Origin: Clostridia bacterium | Lineage (GTDB): Bacteria > Bacillota > Clostridia > Oscillospirales > Butyricicoccaceae | NCBI GenBank assembly: GCA_017521295.1 | Contig: JAFXDF010000041.1 | Coordinates: 1 to 37,698 of the forward strand | DNA length: 37,698 nt | Direction: 5' to 3' | Part shown: piece after piece, positions 1 to 7,312 of the stretch | How positions within the stretch are numbered: the stretch's first letter is position 1 | Layout of the letters: every line of letters begins with the position of its first letter | Notes under the pieces: generated by a model | The model's input: only the letters and a program-made list of their open reading frames with translations | What the model was told of the DNA's origin: nothing | Databases searched by the model: none | Made by a program: the position numbers and the translations under genes

Positions 1-45
1 CTGTTCGCGGATGAGCTGCATGATCTCCTGTACGGTTTTTACCAT
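1..45 (-). CDS. N-terminal fragment of an unidentified gene
   Basis: Fifteen codons of a minus-strand reading frame begin at the ATG at 45 and run off the window edge. They read MVKTVQEIMQLIREQ. A good ribosome site, GGAAAGGAG, lies about 11 bases before the ATG (near 55-63), which supports a real start. The gene follows anmK on the same strand, separated by a stack of repeat ends at 98-330. The fragment is too short to identify a family. Confidence 0.55.
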   Translation of the reverse strand, partial: MVKTVQEIMQLIREQ

Positions 46-97
46 AAATTATAACTCCTTTCCGGAAGTAAAATATCTTTGTCCGGGGGCCTGCCGT

Positions 98-125
98 GAG
101 ATCCCTCGACTTCGCTCGGGATGAC
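98..125. repeat. Family A repeat, isolated right end
   Basis: This is a right half of the family A palindromic repeat: GAGATCCCTCG, a short inner part, then CGGGATGAC. No matching left arm lies directly before it. It belongs to the stack of repeat ends filling the 46-342 gap between anmK and the next gene. That gap holds no other recognisable feature. Confidence 0.8.
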
Positions 126-185
126 AGGGCAGGGTGCAAGGGGGAACGGGCTTCGCTGGCATCCCGAGGGTCGCGCCCCCACTTT

Positions 186-330
186 GTCATCCTGAGCGGA
201 ACGATGCCCCCACTTTGTCATCCTGAGCGGAACAAAGTGGAGTCGAAGGATCTCAGGATAAGCTCACCCTGAGATCCCTCGGCAGGCTCGGGATGACAGG
301 GCTTTGCGCTGGGATGACAGGGCTTTGCAC
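186..330. repeat. Family A repeat: full copy plus partial duplications
   Basis: A full type-1 copy runs from GTCATCCTGAG at 217 to CGGGATGAC ending at 297; its two arms can fold into one long hairpin around ATAAGCTCAC. A partial left end (GTCATCCTGAGCGGAAC, 186-202) precedes it. After it, GGGATGACAGGGCTTTGC occurs twice in tandem (about 290-328). The nested partial copies suggest repeated insertion or slippage at one site. anmK ends at 343, just beyond. Confidence 0.85.
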
Positions 331-342
331 CGGGAGGACAGC

Positions 343-1476
343 TCAGTACGTGATGCTGCCCAGCACCACGGGGCCCCGGGCGCCGGTGGCGGCAGGCAGG
401 TTGCCCGGCCGGCGGTTCATGGTCTCATAGCCCAGCACGGCGAAGGCCACCGCCTCTTTGCTGTCGCCGGGGAGGCCGGCGTCCTCGGTGCGGCCGATGC
501 GGCTTGCGGGCAGCTCCTTCTGCAGCATGGCGGCAATGGCCGGGTTCCGGGCGCCGCCGCCGCAGAGCAGCACCTCATGGGGCAGGGCGGGCAGGAAGTG
601 CTTGTAGGCCTCGGCGGTGCTCCGGGCGGTGAAGGCCGTCAGGGTGGCCAGGATGTCCTCCTTGGCGCAGCCGGCCATCTCTTTCAGATACACATCGCAC
701 CGCTGGACGCCGAACAGCTCCCGTCCGGTGGATTTGGGGGGCTTCCGGGTGAAATAGGGCTCTTCCTCCATCCATTTCTGCAGGAAGTGCTGCTGCACCT
801 GGCCTGCGAAGGCCATCTTGCCGTCCATATCGCACCGCAGCTTTCCCTGGGTCAGCACCTCGGCGGCCCGGTCCAGCAGCATATTGCCCGGGCCGGTGTC
901 AAAGCCAAAGGCCTGACCCGCGCCCCCGGCGGGCAGCCAGGTGACGTTGCCGATGCCGCCGATGTTCTGGACGGCACGGGACAGGGTGGGGTGGCTCAAA
1001 AGCAGGTTGTCCACAAAGGGAACCAGGGGCGCGCCCTGGCCGCCGGCGGCCATATCCCGGCTGCGGAAGTCGGACACCACGGCGATGCCGGTGCGCTCTG
1101 CGATGACGGCCGGGTTGCCCAGCTGCAGGGTGGAGGGCACCCCCTGGTCGGTGTTGGGGGGGATGTGCCACACCGTCTGGCCGTGGCTGCCGATGAAGTC
1201 CACCTGGTCGGGGGTGAGCCCGGCGGCCCGGACGGCCTCCAGGGAGGCCTTTGCGAACCATTCGCCCAGGGTGAAGTTCAGCTGGCACAGGTGGTCCACC
1301 GTGCCGGTCTCGGGCCGGAAGGCCTTGAAAATATCCTGCCGCAGCTCCTGGGTCATGGGCAGGGTGATAAAGCTCAAAAGTTCCCAGTCCAGCCGGGGCG
1401 GTGCCCCTTCCAGCCGGACGCAGGCGGCATCGATGCTGTCGGCGCTGGTGCCGCTCATCAAACCGATGCCGATCAT
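343..1476 (-). CDS. anmK: Anhydro-N-acetylmuramic acid kinase
   Basis: AnmK opens the 1,6-anhydro ring of anhydro-MurNAc and phosphorylates it with ATP to MurNAc-6-phosphate, a step of peptidoglycan recycling in the cytoplasm. The 377-residue protein has the family's usual length. It starts with the hallmark phosphate-binding segment GLMSGTSADSID (residues 5-16), and carries the expected GSHGQTVWH, DTGPGNMLLD and CGGGARN segments of the ASKHA kinase fold. Its ATG overlaps the stop of the upstream serine hydrolase by four bases (ATGA), so the two are translationally coupled. That pairing fits muropeptide salvage. The gene ends just before a cluster of family A repeat ends. Confidence 0.96.
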   Translation of the reverse strand: MIGIGLMSGTSADSIDAACVRLEGAPPRLDWELLSFITLPMTQELRQDIFKAFRPETGTVDHLCQLNFTLGEWFAKASLEAVRAAGLTPDQVDFIGSHGQTVWHIPPNTDQGVPSTLQLGNPAVIAERTGIAVVSDFRSRDMAAGGQGAPLVPFVDNLLLSHPTLSRAVQNIGGIGNVTWLPAGGAGQAFGFDTGPGNMLLDRAAEVLTQGKLRCDMDGKMAFAGQVQQHFLQKWMEEEPYFTRKPPKSTGRELFGVQRCDVYLKEMAGCAKEDILATLTAFTARSTAEAYKHFLPALPHEVLLCGGGARNPAIAAMLQKELPASRIGRTEDAGLPGDSKEAVAFAVLGYETMNRRPGNLPAATGARGPVVLGSITY

Positions 1477-2612
1477 TTGCAGGTGTCCTCCTTGTCGATG
1501 GCAGAGATCAGCTCCTCCACGATGCCCTTGCGGACACGGGCCATGGAGCGCTTTTCACGGCCGGGGTACACATCGTTGGTCAGGAAGGCAAAGGCCAGCT
1601 CCCGCTCGGGGTCGGCCCACATGCAGGTGCCGGTGAAGCCGGTGTGGCCAAAGGTCTTGCGGCCCAGGGGGAAGGTGTGGGCGTCGGTATCCAGGATTCT
1701 AAGCTGGAACATGATGCCGCGGCGATCCCAGCGGTTCATCTTCTGGAACTTGACCATGGCCTGGGCGGTCTCCTGCTTCACGATGCCGCCCTTTCCGTTG
1801 AGGGCATCCAGATAGCTCTGGGCCAGCTTGGCCACGTCGCGGGCGATGGAGAACACGCCGGCATGACCGGCCACGCCGTCCAGGAAGTAGCAGTTTTCGT
1901 CGTGGACCAGACCGTGGACCCGCACATTGCGCCACTTGCAGAACTCGGTGGGGGCGGTGTTTTCGGTCTTGGGGCCTTCGCTGACCCGGTTGTAGCCGGT
2001 GCGCTCCAGACCCAGAGGCTGGCACACCAGCTCGTCCACCAGCACGTCCAGGGTCTTGCCGGTGCGCTCTTCCATGGCGATGGCCATGAGGATCAGGCCC
2101 AGGTCGGTGTACAGAACGGTGCTCTTGGGCTCATAGGCCAGAGGCATGGTGCAGATGTGGTCAACGGCCTCTTCCCGGGTTTTGAACAGCAGGTTCAGGG
2201 TGCTCCAGCCCAGGCCGGAATCGTGGATGAGGATGTTGTACCAGGTCAGATCGGTGACGTCGGCGTAACCCAGCAGGGCGTCGGGCTGATCCTTCAGCAG
2301 GGCGTTGGCGCTGGCGCGGATCTCACGCTGACCCACGAACTTGGGGAAGGACTTGTGGATGGGCTCGTCCAGAGAGAACACGCCCTGATCGCACAGGGCC
2401 ATAAAGGCGGTGCCGGCAAACATCTTGCTGATGGAGGCCACGTCAAAGCGGGTGTCCACGTTGGTTTTCTCGCCGGTTTCGGGGTTAAAGGTGCCGTAGG
2501 CGGTCTCCTTCACCATCTTGCCGTGGTGATAGACGCACAGCACGCCGCCGGGGAAGGCCTGCTCGTCGGCAAGCTTCTGAATGTGTTTGTCCAGATTGTC
2601 GAAGTTCAGCAT
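1473..2612 (-). CDS. Serine hydrolase of the beta-lactamase/AmiE type
   Basis: A 379-residue protein of the class C beta-lactamase / penicillin-binding fold. It has the nucleophile motif SISK (Ser60-Lys63), a second-motif equivalent YTDLG, and the third motif HTG in FGHTGFTGT. No signal peptide is visible, so it is probably cytoplasmic. The stop overlaps the start of anmK (ATGA). In Bacillus a related hydrolase (AmiE/YbbE) removes peptides from MurNAc beside MurNAc recycling genes; by analogy this one may trim muropeptides before AnmK acts. That role is inference from position. An esterase or DD-peptidase activity is possible. A ribosome site AGAAAGGAACG precedes the ATG. Confidence 0.85.
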   Translation of the reverse strand: MLNFDNLDKHIQKLADEQAFPGGVLCVYHHGKMVKETAYGTFNPETGEKTNVDTRFDVASISKMFAGTAFMALCDQGVFSLDEPIHKSFPKFVGQREIRASANALLKDQPDALLGYADVTDLTWYNILIHDSGLGWSTLNLLFKTREEAVDHICTMPLAYEPKSTVLYTDLGLILMAIAMEERTGKTLDVLVDELVCQPLGLERTGYNRVSEGPKTENTAPTEFCKWRNVRVHGLVHDENCYFLDGVAGHAGVFSIARDVAKLAQSYLDALNGKGGIVKQETAQAMVKFQKMNRWDRRGIMFQLRILDTDAHTFPLGRKTFGHTGFTGTCMWADPERELAFAFLTNDVYPGREKRSMARVRKGIVEELISAIDKEDTCK

Positions 2613-2659
2613 AGGGTTCGTTCCTTTCTATGGTTACAAGGTATTTATCGTGTTGCGGT

Positions 2660-2730
2660 GTCATCCTGAGCGTCAGCGAAGGATCTCCCACTGACGGCGG
2701 AGATTCTTCGGCCGATGGCCTCAGAATGAC
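2660..2730. repeat. Family A repeat, type 2
   Basis: Left arm GTCATCCTGAGCG...GAAGGATCTCC and right arm GGAGATTCTTCGGCC...CTCAGAATGAC form inverted arms around a short spacer (CACTGACGGC). It lies between the serine hydrolase start and the stop of the truncated GNAT-like gene, and ends only seven bases from that stop codon. Confidence 0.88.
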
Positions 2731-2737
2731 AGTTATC

Positions 2738-3079
2738 TTACAGCTCCACGCCCTTCTGGGCGGCCACGGCGGCCAGGGACTGTGCCAGCAGCTGCTCCAG
2801 TTCCGGGCTGCGGAAGGCCTCTTCCACCGCCGTTTGGGCACGGGGGGTGCCTTCCAACTCCAACAGGCCGCAGCCGGCCACTTCGCCCTGGATCTCGGCC
2901 ACCAGCACCAGCCGCAGGGGATGGGCGTTGGCCGCCGAAAGGAAGTCGTTTGCCGGCTCACCGCCGGGCACCTCCGGCAGCAGACGGCTCACCGCCTCGG
3001 CGTGACGCTCCGGGTCGGGAAACCGCAGGAACACCTGCCGTCCGTCGGGCAGGTTGTGATATTGGGGCATGTAAAACAT
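2738..3079 (-). CDS. Truncated GNAT-like protein
   Basis: A 113-residue product, taken from the ATG at 3079 because GGAGGA lies six bases before it; the in-frame ATG at 3085 directly abuts that site. Codons further upstream come from a family A repeat and are not real coding sequence. The N-terminal half resembles a GNAT acetyltransferase: an opening strand QVFLRFPDPERHAEAV and a central strand LVLVAEIQGEVAGCGLLEL. No RxxGxG/A acetyl-CoA loop is seen, and the protein stops at QKGVEL, where a full GNAT would continue into its last strands. A family A repeat begins seven bases after the stop, so 3' truncation by the repeat is plausible. Activity is doubtful. Confidence 0.5.
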   Translation of the reverse strand: MFYMPQYHNLPDGRQVFLRFPDPERHAEAVSRLLPEVPGGEPANDFLSAANAHPLRLVLVAEIQGEVAGCGLLELEGTPRAQTAVEEAFRSPELEQLLAQSLAAVAAQKGVEL

Positions 3080-3098
3080 GGTCATTCCTCCAAAACGT

Positions 3099-3185
3099 GT
3101 CATCCTGAGCGTAGCGAAGGATCTCCCACCCATGGCACTTGTCCTTTGACGGCGGAGATTCTTCGGCCTGTGGCCTCAGAATGAC
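3099..3185. repeat. Family A repeat, type 2
   Basis: Left end GTCATCCTGAGCGTAGCGA and right end CCTCAGAATGAC bound an element with a longer spacer (about 28 bases) than its neighbour at 2660. It fills the gap between the RimJ-type acetyltransferase and the truncated GNAT-like gene, so this minus-strand gene run carries two copies within 530 bases. Confidence 0.88.
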
Positions 3186-3194
3186 AGGATGCGT

Positions 3195-3749
3195 TTATTC
3201 TGTTTCATTCAGCCGCACCATGTGGATGTGGTCCTCCCACACGCCGTTGATGCGGATATACCGGGGCGAGCGCCCCTCTTCCGAAAAGCCGCACCTTTTT
3301 GCCAGGGCCAGGGAGGCGGCGTTCCGGGGCATGATGCTGGCCTCCAGCCGGTGGAGGTTCAGGCCCTCAAAGGCCAGTTCCACCATGGCCTCCAGCGCCT
3401 CGGCGGCGTAGCCCTGCCGCAGCAGGTCCCGGTCGATCTTATAGGCCAGGGTGGCCGAGCGAAAGGCCCCCCACACGATGGAGGTAAAGGCCACGCAGCC
3501 GATGGGGGTCTCCGGGTCCTCCTTGCGGAACAGCCAGTACCGCAGGCCGGTGTTTTCCCGGGCGGCCCGGGCGTCGCCCTTCAAAAGGGCCTTCTGATAG
3601 GAAACTGTGGTGAAGTCCGGGTCATAGGTGGGCTCAAAGGGCTGCAGAAAATCCCGGTTTTTCTCGTAAAAAGCCGCCGTCTTTTTGGCCAGACGGGGGT
3701 GGGCCGGCAGCAGGATCAGCCGCCGGGTCTCCAGAACGGGCAGCTTCAT
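3195..3749 (-). CDS. RimJ/RimL-type GNAT acetyltransferase
   Basis: A 184-residue protein of the GNAT subfamily that acetylates protein N-termini or small amines with acetyl-CoA. It opens with LETRRLILLP, typical of RimJ/RimL-like enzymes. It carries the acetyl-CoA loop in DRDLLRQGYAAEAL, and ends with the usual HRLEASIMPRNAASLALAKR and CGFSEEG segment, where the Asn and the final strand close the fold. I chose the ATG at 3749 because it overlaps the glycerate kinase stop as ATGA; a start five codons upstream would lie inside that gene. The substrate cannot be told from sequence. Confidence 0.87.
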   Translation of the reverse strand: MKLPVLETRRLILLPAHPRLAKKTAAFYEKNRDFLQPFEPTYDPDFTTVSYQKALLKGDARAARENTGLRYWLFRKEDPETPIGCVAFTSIVWGAFRSATLAYKIDRDLLRQGYAAEALEAMVELAFEGLNLHRLEASIMPRNAASLALAKRCGFSEEGRSPRYIRINGVWEDHIHMVRLNETE

Positions 3750-4876
3750 TTGCCTGCCCTCCACAGCCGCAGCACGTTGTCCAGGGTGTGGGAAAGGTTG
3801 TCCGCCGTGCGGGGGGCGCTGTCCTCCAGGGCCTGGGGCAGGCGGTTGATGGAAAACACCGCCGTGAGGCCGGCGTCATGCAGGGGCCCGAGGTCTCCCT
3901 CGCTGCCCCCCACCAGAGCGATCACCGGCACGCCCAGGGCCTTGGCCCGTTTGGCCACGCCGCAGACGGCCTTTCCCCGGAGGGTCTGGCCGTCCAGTCT
4001 GCCCTCGCCGGTGAAAATCAGGTCGGCCTCCTTTGCCAGCTCGTCAAAGCCTACCGCGTCCAGCAGGGTGTCGATGCCCGACTTCAGCTGTCCGCCGAAA
4101 AAGGCCGCCATACCGGCCCCCATGCCGCCGGCAGCGCCACCGCCGGGGAGGAAGAGCAGGTCCTTGCCCAGATCCTCCAGCCACCGCCGGGCCAGATGCC
4201 GCAGGCCCATGTCCAGCCGGGTCACCATCTCCTGGTCGGCGCCCTTCTGGGGGCCGAACACCGCCGCCGCCCCCGTGGGGCCGCAGAGGGGGTTGTCGAT
4301 GTCGCACAGCACGGTAAAGGCGCAGTCATTCAATCGAGGATCCATATAAGTCATATCGATTTTTTCGATATCGGTGAGGTTGCGGCCCGAGGGCACGAAG
4401 GAGGAGCCGTTTTTCTCGTAAAACCGCACGCCGCAGGCCGCCGCGCAGCCGCAGCCGCCGTCGTTGGTGGCGCTGCCGCCCAGACCCAGGAGGAACTTCC
4501 GGGCGCCCCGGTCCAGGGCGTGGAGGATGAGCTCGCCCACGCCGTAGGTGGTGGCCCGCTCGGGGTTTTTCTTACTGCCCACCAGGGGCAGGCCGGCGCA
4601 GGCCGCCATCTCGATGACCGCCGTGCCGTCGGGCAAAAGGCCGTAGCTGGCCTCCATGGGGGCAAAGTGGGGGCCGCAGACCCGGGCGGTGATCTTTTCG
4701 CCGCCCAGAGCGGTGAGGAAGGCCTCCACCGTGCCCTCGCCGCCGTCGGCCATGGGCAGGGAACGCACCGCCGCGCCGGGCAGCTGCCGGCGGATGGCGC
4801 TCTCCATGGCGGCGCAGGCCTGGGATGCGGTCAGAGTGCCCTTGAAAGAGTCGGGGATCAGAAGAAAGGTGGACAT
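3746..4876 (-). CDS. glxK: Glycerate kinase (GlxK/GarK family)
   Basis: Phosphorylates D-glycerate with ATP, giving 2-phosphoglycerate in this family, and so feeds lower glycolysis. The 376-residue length is normal. Family hallmarks are the opening LIPDSFKGTLTASQACAAM, then PMADGGEGTVEAF, the glycine-rich GLGGSATNDGGCG, and FTGEGRLDGQTLRGK near residue 285. AAGGAGG stands seven bases before the ATG. It leads a minus-strand run with acetyltransferase and cell-wall recycling genes. The promoter is probably the extended -10 at 4913-4921. Confidence 0.95.
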   Translation of the reverse strand: MSTFLLIPDSFKGTLTASQACAAMESAIRRQLPGAAVRSLPMADGGEGTVEAFLTALGGEKITARVCGPHFAPMEASYGLLPDGTAVIEMAACAGLPLVGSKKNPERATTYGVGELILHALDRGARKFLLGLGGSATNDGGCGCAAACGVRFYEKNGSSFVPSGRNLTDIEKIDMTYMDPRLNDCAFTVLCDIDNPLCGPTGAAAVFGPQKGADQEMVTRLDMGLRHLARRWLEDLGKDLLFLPGGGAAGGMGAGMAAFFGGQLKSGIDTLLDAVGFDELAKEADLIFTGEGRLDGQTLRGKAVCGVAKRAKALGVPVIALVGGSEGDLGPLHDAGLTAVFSINRLPQALEDSAPRTADNLSHTLDNVLRLWRAGK

Positions 4877-4912
4877 CGGTGTGCCTCCTTAAAAATGCTT
4901 ATAATTATAAAC

Positions 4913-4921
4913 AGTATACCA
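4913..4921 (-). promoter_or_regulatory. Extended -10 promoter for glxK
   Basis: On the minus strand TGG-TATACT forms an extended -10 box about 37 bases before the glxK start. No good -35 sits 17 bases upstream; the extended -10 may compensate. Confidence 0.55.
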
Positions 4922-4955
4922 CCGTTTTCAGGAAAATGGAATAGGAATATCGGGG

Positions 4956-5281
4956 TTCCGCCTCTGCGGAGGCGGGGACGGACGGGCGTGACTTTCCACC
5001 GCGGGAAAGTCACCAAAGCGCGCCGGGACGATTGCGAGGCGTCCCGGACCCTCCTCGCCCACTCCTTAGGGGCGAAAACCTGCGGTTTTCTCCCCTGCCG
5101 TGGCGGCCACACCCCTTTTTCCCCCGTCCCCTGGGGGTTTGGCGGAGCGCCCATGAGCGCCCGCAGGCGCCATTTCGGAGCGCAACCGCCGAAGGCGGCT
5201 CTTAGCGCGGAGATGGGGGCCCGTATAACTTTGGTACCGTCAACGGCACCTTTCTTTTTCAAAAGAAAGGTGGGGTTGAAA
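4956..5281 (+). repeat. Family B modular repeat, copy 1
   Basis: A roughly 325-base array of hairpins between the divergent glxK and D-aminoacylase genes. In order: CCGCCTC-TGCG-GAGGCGG; GTGACTTTCC...GGGAAAGTCAC; a CGGGACG...CGTCCCG hairpin; a GAAAACC-TGCG-GGTTTTC hairpin; GGGGGTTTGGCGGAGCGCCC; a module with CCGCC-GAA-GGCGG; and the closing GGTACCGTCAACGGCACC plus CACCTTTCTT/AAGAAAGGTG stem. It combines module 3a with 5a. Reading frames across it are spurious. Confidence 0.85.
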
Positions 5282-5293
5282 GAGGGCGTCCCC

Positions 5294-5322
5294 TTGCGTC
5301 CGGCTTTTATCTGCGTTATAAT
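5294..5322 (+). promoter_or_regulatory. SigA-type promoter of the D-aminoacylase gene
   Basis: TTGCGT and a perfect TATAAT separated by 17 bases, ending 36 bases before the start codon. It lies just outside the end of repeat B copy 1. Confidence 0.8.
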
Positions 5323-5358
5323 ATAAGGTACTGCAAAATAAAAAAGGAGGCTCTTTCC

Positions 5359-6939
5359 ATGGAAGAACTCATCATCCGCGGCGGCACGGTCATCGACGGC
5401 ACCGGCGCCCTCCGCTATAAAGCCGACGTGGCCGTGTCCGGCGGCCTCATCACCGCCATTGGCGACCTGTCGGGCGTCACCGCCCAAAAGGAACTGGACG
5501 CCACCGGGTACGTGGTGGCTCCCGGCTTCATCGACGCCCATTCCCACTCGGACACCGCCTTTCTCCGGGACAGCAGCGGCGCTTCCAAGCTGTACCAGGG
5601 CGTCACCACCGAGGTGTCCGGCCAGTGCGGCTCCAGCCCCTTCCCGGCCCTGCCTGAGCGGCTGAAAAAGACCACCGCCGACCTGGGCGAAAAGGACGAC
5701 TGGTACTGCCGGTCCTTTGACGAATTTGTGAAGAAATTCGAGGCCTCCGACTACGAAATGGCCGTCAACCAGGCCATTCTGGTGGGCCACGGCAGCCTCC
5801 GGGCCGGCGTCATCGGCTACGAGGACCGTCAGGTCACCCCCGAAGAGCTGGAGCAGATGAAGGCCCTTTTGCGCAAGGACCTGCAGGACGGCGCCTGGGG
5901 CATGTCCCTGGGCCTGGAATATTCCCCCGGCTTTTTCGCCTCTTCCGAAGAGCTGCGGGAGCTGGGCAAGGTGGTGAAGGAGTTCGACGGCCTCATCCCC
6001 TGCCACATGCGCAACGAGGGCCTGGAGATCGACGCCGCCATCGAGGAGCTGCTGTCCGTGGGCCGCGCCTCCGGCGTCCACGTCCACGTGTCCCATCTGA
6101 AGGTGGACAACTACAAGGTCCACGGCCGCGCTCCCGAGGTGTGGGAGATCCTGGAAAAGGCCCGGGCCGAAGGGGTCAACGTCACCGCCGATATGTACCC
6201 CTTCATCGCCTCCTGCACCAGCCTCACCATCCGCTGCCCCCAGTGGAGCAAGGAGGGCGGCGGCAGCGCCGTGGTGAACTTCCTCCAGGGCCCCCGCCGC
6301 CAGGAGGTCATCGAGGGCATCCGCATCCATTATTTCAACGCCGAGCGGGCCGAGACCTGCCTGTTCAACTCCGACGGCGGCCTGTGGCCCGAGATCGTGG
6401 GCAAGACCCTGCGGTATGTGGCCGAAGAGTTGCTGCACACCACCGACTATGCCGAGGCGGCCGCCGAGGTGCTCATCCGCACCAACGCCCGTGCCGGCTG
6501 CATCTTCTTCGTCATGAGCGAGGATGACATGCTGTACTTCCTGTCCAGGGATGTGGGCATCGGCTCGGACGGCTATGCCTATTCCGGCGACCCGGAAAAG
6601 GTCCCCGGCAAGCCCCATCCCCGGTCCTATGCCGCCATTTCCGAGTTCCTGCGCCGCGCCCGGGAGCACAAGCTGTGCTCGCTGGAGGAGGCCGTGCGCC
6701 GCATCACCTCCAAGGGTGCCGACATGATCGGCATGACCGACCGGGGCCGCCTGCAGGTGGGCAAGGTGGCCGACATCACCGTGTTTGACCCCGAGACCGT
6801 GGGCCCCCGTTCCACCTATCTGGATCCCATTCAGCTGTCCCAGGGCGTCCGCCATGTGGTCATCGCCGGCGGCGTGGCCATGGAGAACGGGGAGCAGACC
6901 GGGCTGCGGGCCGGTAAGTTCCTGCGGAAGAAGTATTAA
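5359..6939 (+). CDS. N-acyl-D-amino-acid deacylase (amidohydrolase)
   Basis: A metal-dependent amidohydrolase that releases D-amino acids from N-acyl-D-amino acids; some relatives act on dihydropyrimidine- or hydantoin-like rings. The 526-residue protein begins with the beta-sandwich strand LIIRGGTVIDGTGA and has the metal-binding motif GFIDAHSHSD (His61, His63). GQCGSSPFP follows, as in D-aminoacylases with their metal-binding Cys. VHVSHLK, GIGSDGYAY and HPRSYAAISEFL match the rest of the barrel, and a second sandwich part (GRLQVGKVADITVFDP) closes it. AAGGAGG precedes the ATG. It stands as a single-gene unit flanked by two B repeats. D-amino-acid salvage is the likely role; exact substrate is not visible. 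Confidence 0.9.
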   Translation: MEELIIRGGTVIDGTGALRYKADVAVSGGLITAIGDLSGVTAQKELDATGYVVAPGFIDAHSHSDTAFLRDSSGASKLYQGVTTEVSGQCGSSPFPALPERLKKTTADLGEKDDWYCRSFDEFVKKFEASDYEMAVNQAILVGHGSLRAGVIGYEDRQVTPEELEQMKALLRKDLQDGAWGMSLGLEYSPGFFASSEELRELGKVVKEFDGLIPCHMRNEGLEIDAAIEELLSVGRASGVHVHVSHLKVDNYKVHGRAPEVWEILEKARAEGVNVTADMYPFIASCTSLTIRCPQWSKEGGGSAVVNFLQGPRRQEVIEGIRIHYFNAERAETCLFNSDGGLWPEIVGKTLRYVAEELLHTTDYAEAAAEVLIRTNARAGCIFFVMSEDDMLYFLSRDVGIGSDGYAYSGDPEKVPGKPHPRSYAAISEFLRRAREHKLCSLEEAVRRITSKGADMIGMTDRGRLQVGKVADITVFDPETVGPRSTYLDPIQLSQGVRHVVIAGGVAMENGEQTGLRAGKFLRKKY

Positions 6940-6960
6940 GAGCGTTTTTGAGAGAACGGT

Positions 6961-7259
6961 CTTTCAACCCCACCTTTCTTTTGGAAAAGAAAGGTGCCGT
7001 TGACGGTACCAAAGTTATACGGGCCCCCATCTCCGCGCTAAGAGCCGCCTTCGGCGGTTGCGCTCCGAAATGGCGCCTGCGGGCGCTCATGGGCGCTCCG
7101 CCAAACCCCCGGGGACGGGAGTTCTTACCGAAAGGGAAGCCCTCCGGCGCTTGAGGAGTCGCCAGGGGTCTGGGGCGCATCGAAACGCCCCAGCGGGCTT
7201 TGGGTACTTTCGCCCGGACGAAAGTACCACCCGCCGTCCCCGACCCCGCAGGGTCGGAA
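6961..7259 (-). repeat. Family B modular repeat, copy 2 (reversed)
   Basis: The same element in opposite orientation to copy 1. It begins on the plus strand with the CACCTTTCTT...AAGAAAGGTG stem 21 bases after the D-aminoacylase stop, where it could also end transcription, and finishes with the CCGACCC...GGGTCGG hairpin. It combines module 3b with 5a. Its second hairpin is the variant GGTACTTTCG...CGAAAGTACC. It fills most of the 373-base gap before the trigger-factor gene. Confidence 0.85.
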
Positions 7260-7312
7260 CGCTCCGCATGAATGTTATAAAAATATGAAAAATTACAAGG
7301 AGTAATCAACCT

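Noticed and set aside
304..1815. Long plus-strand open frame opposite anmK and the serine hydrolase
   Set aside because: It is the mirror of two real minus-strand genes in GC-rich DNA, has repetitive Gly/Ala/His/Gln composition and no family motif. The same applies to the long antisense frames opposite the D-aminoacylase, trigger-factor, RNase Y, ABC-F, pgk and gpmI genes.
2630..3184. Open frames across family A repeats giving peptides such as CHPERSEGSP or RSFATLRMT
   Set aside because: They translate the palindromic repeat itself. The stop and ribosome-site pattern does not support coding.
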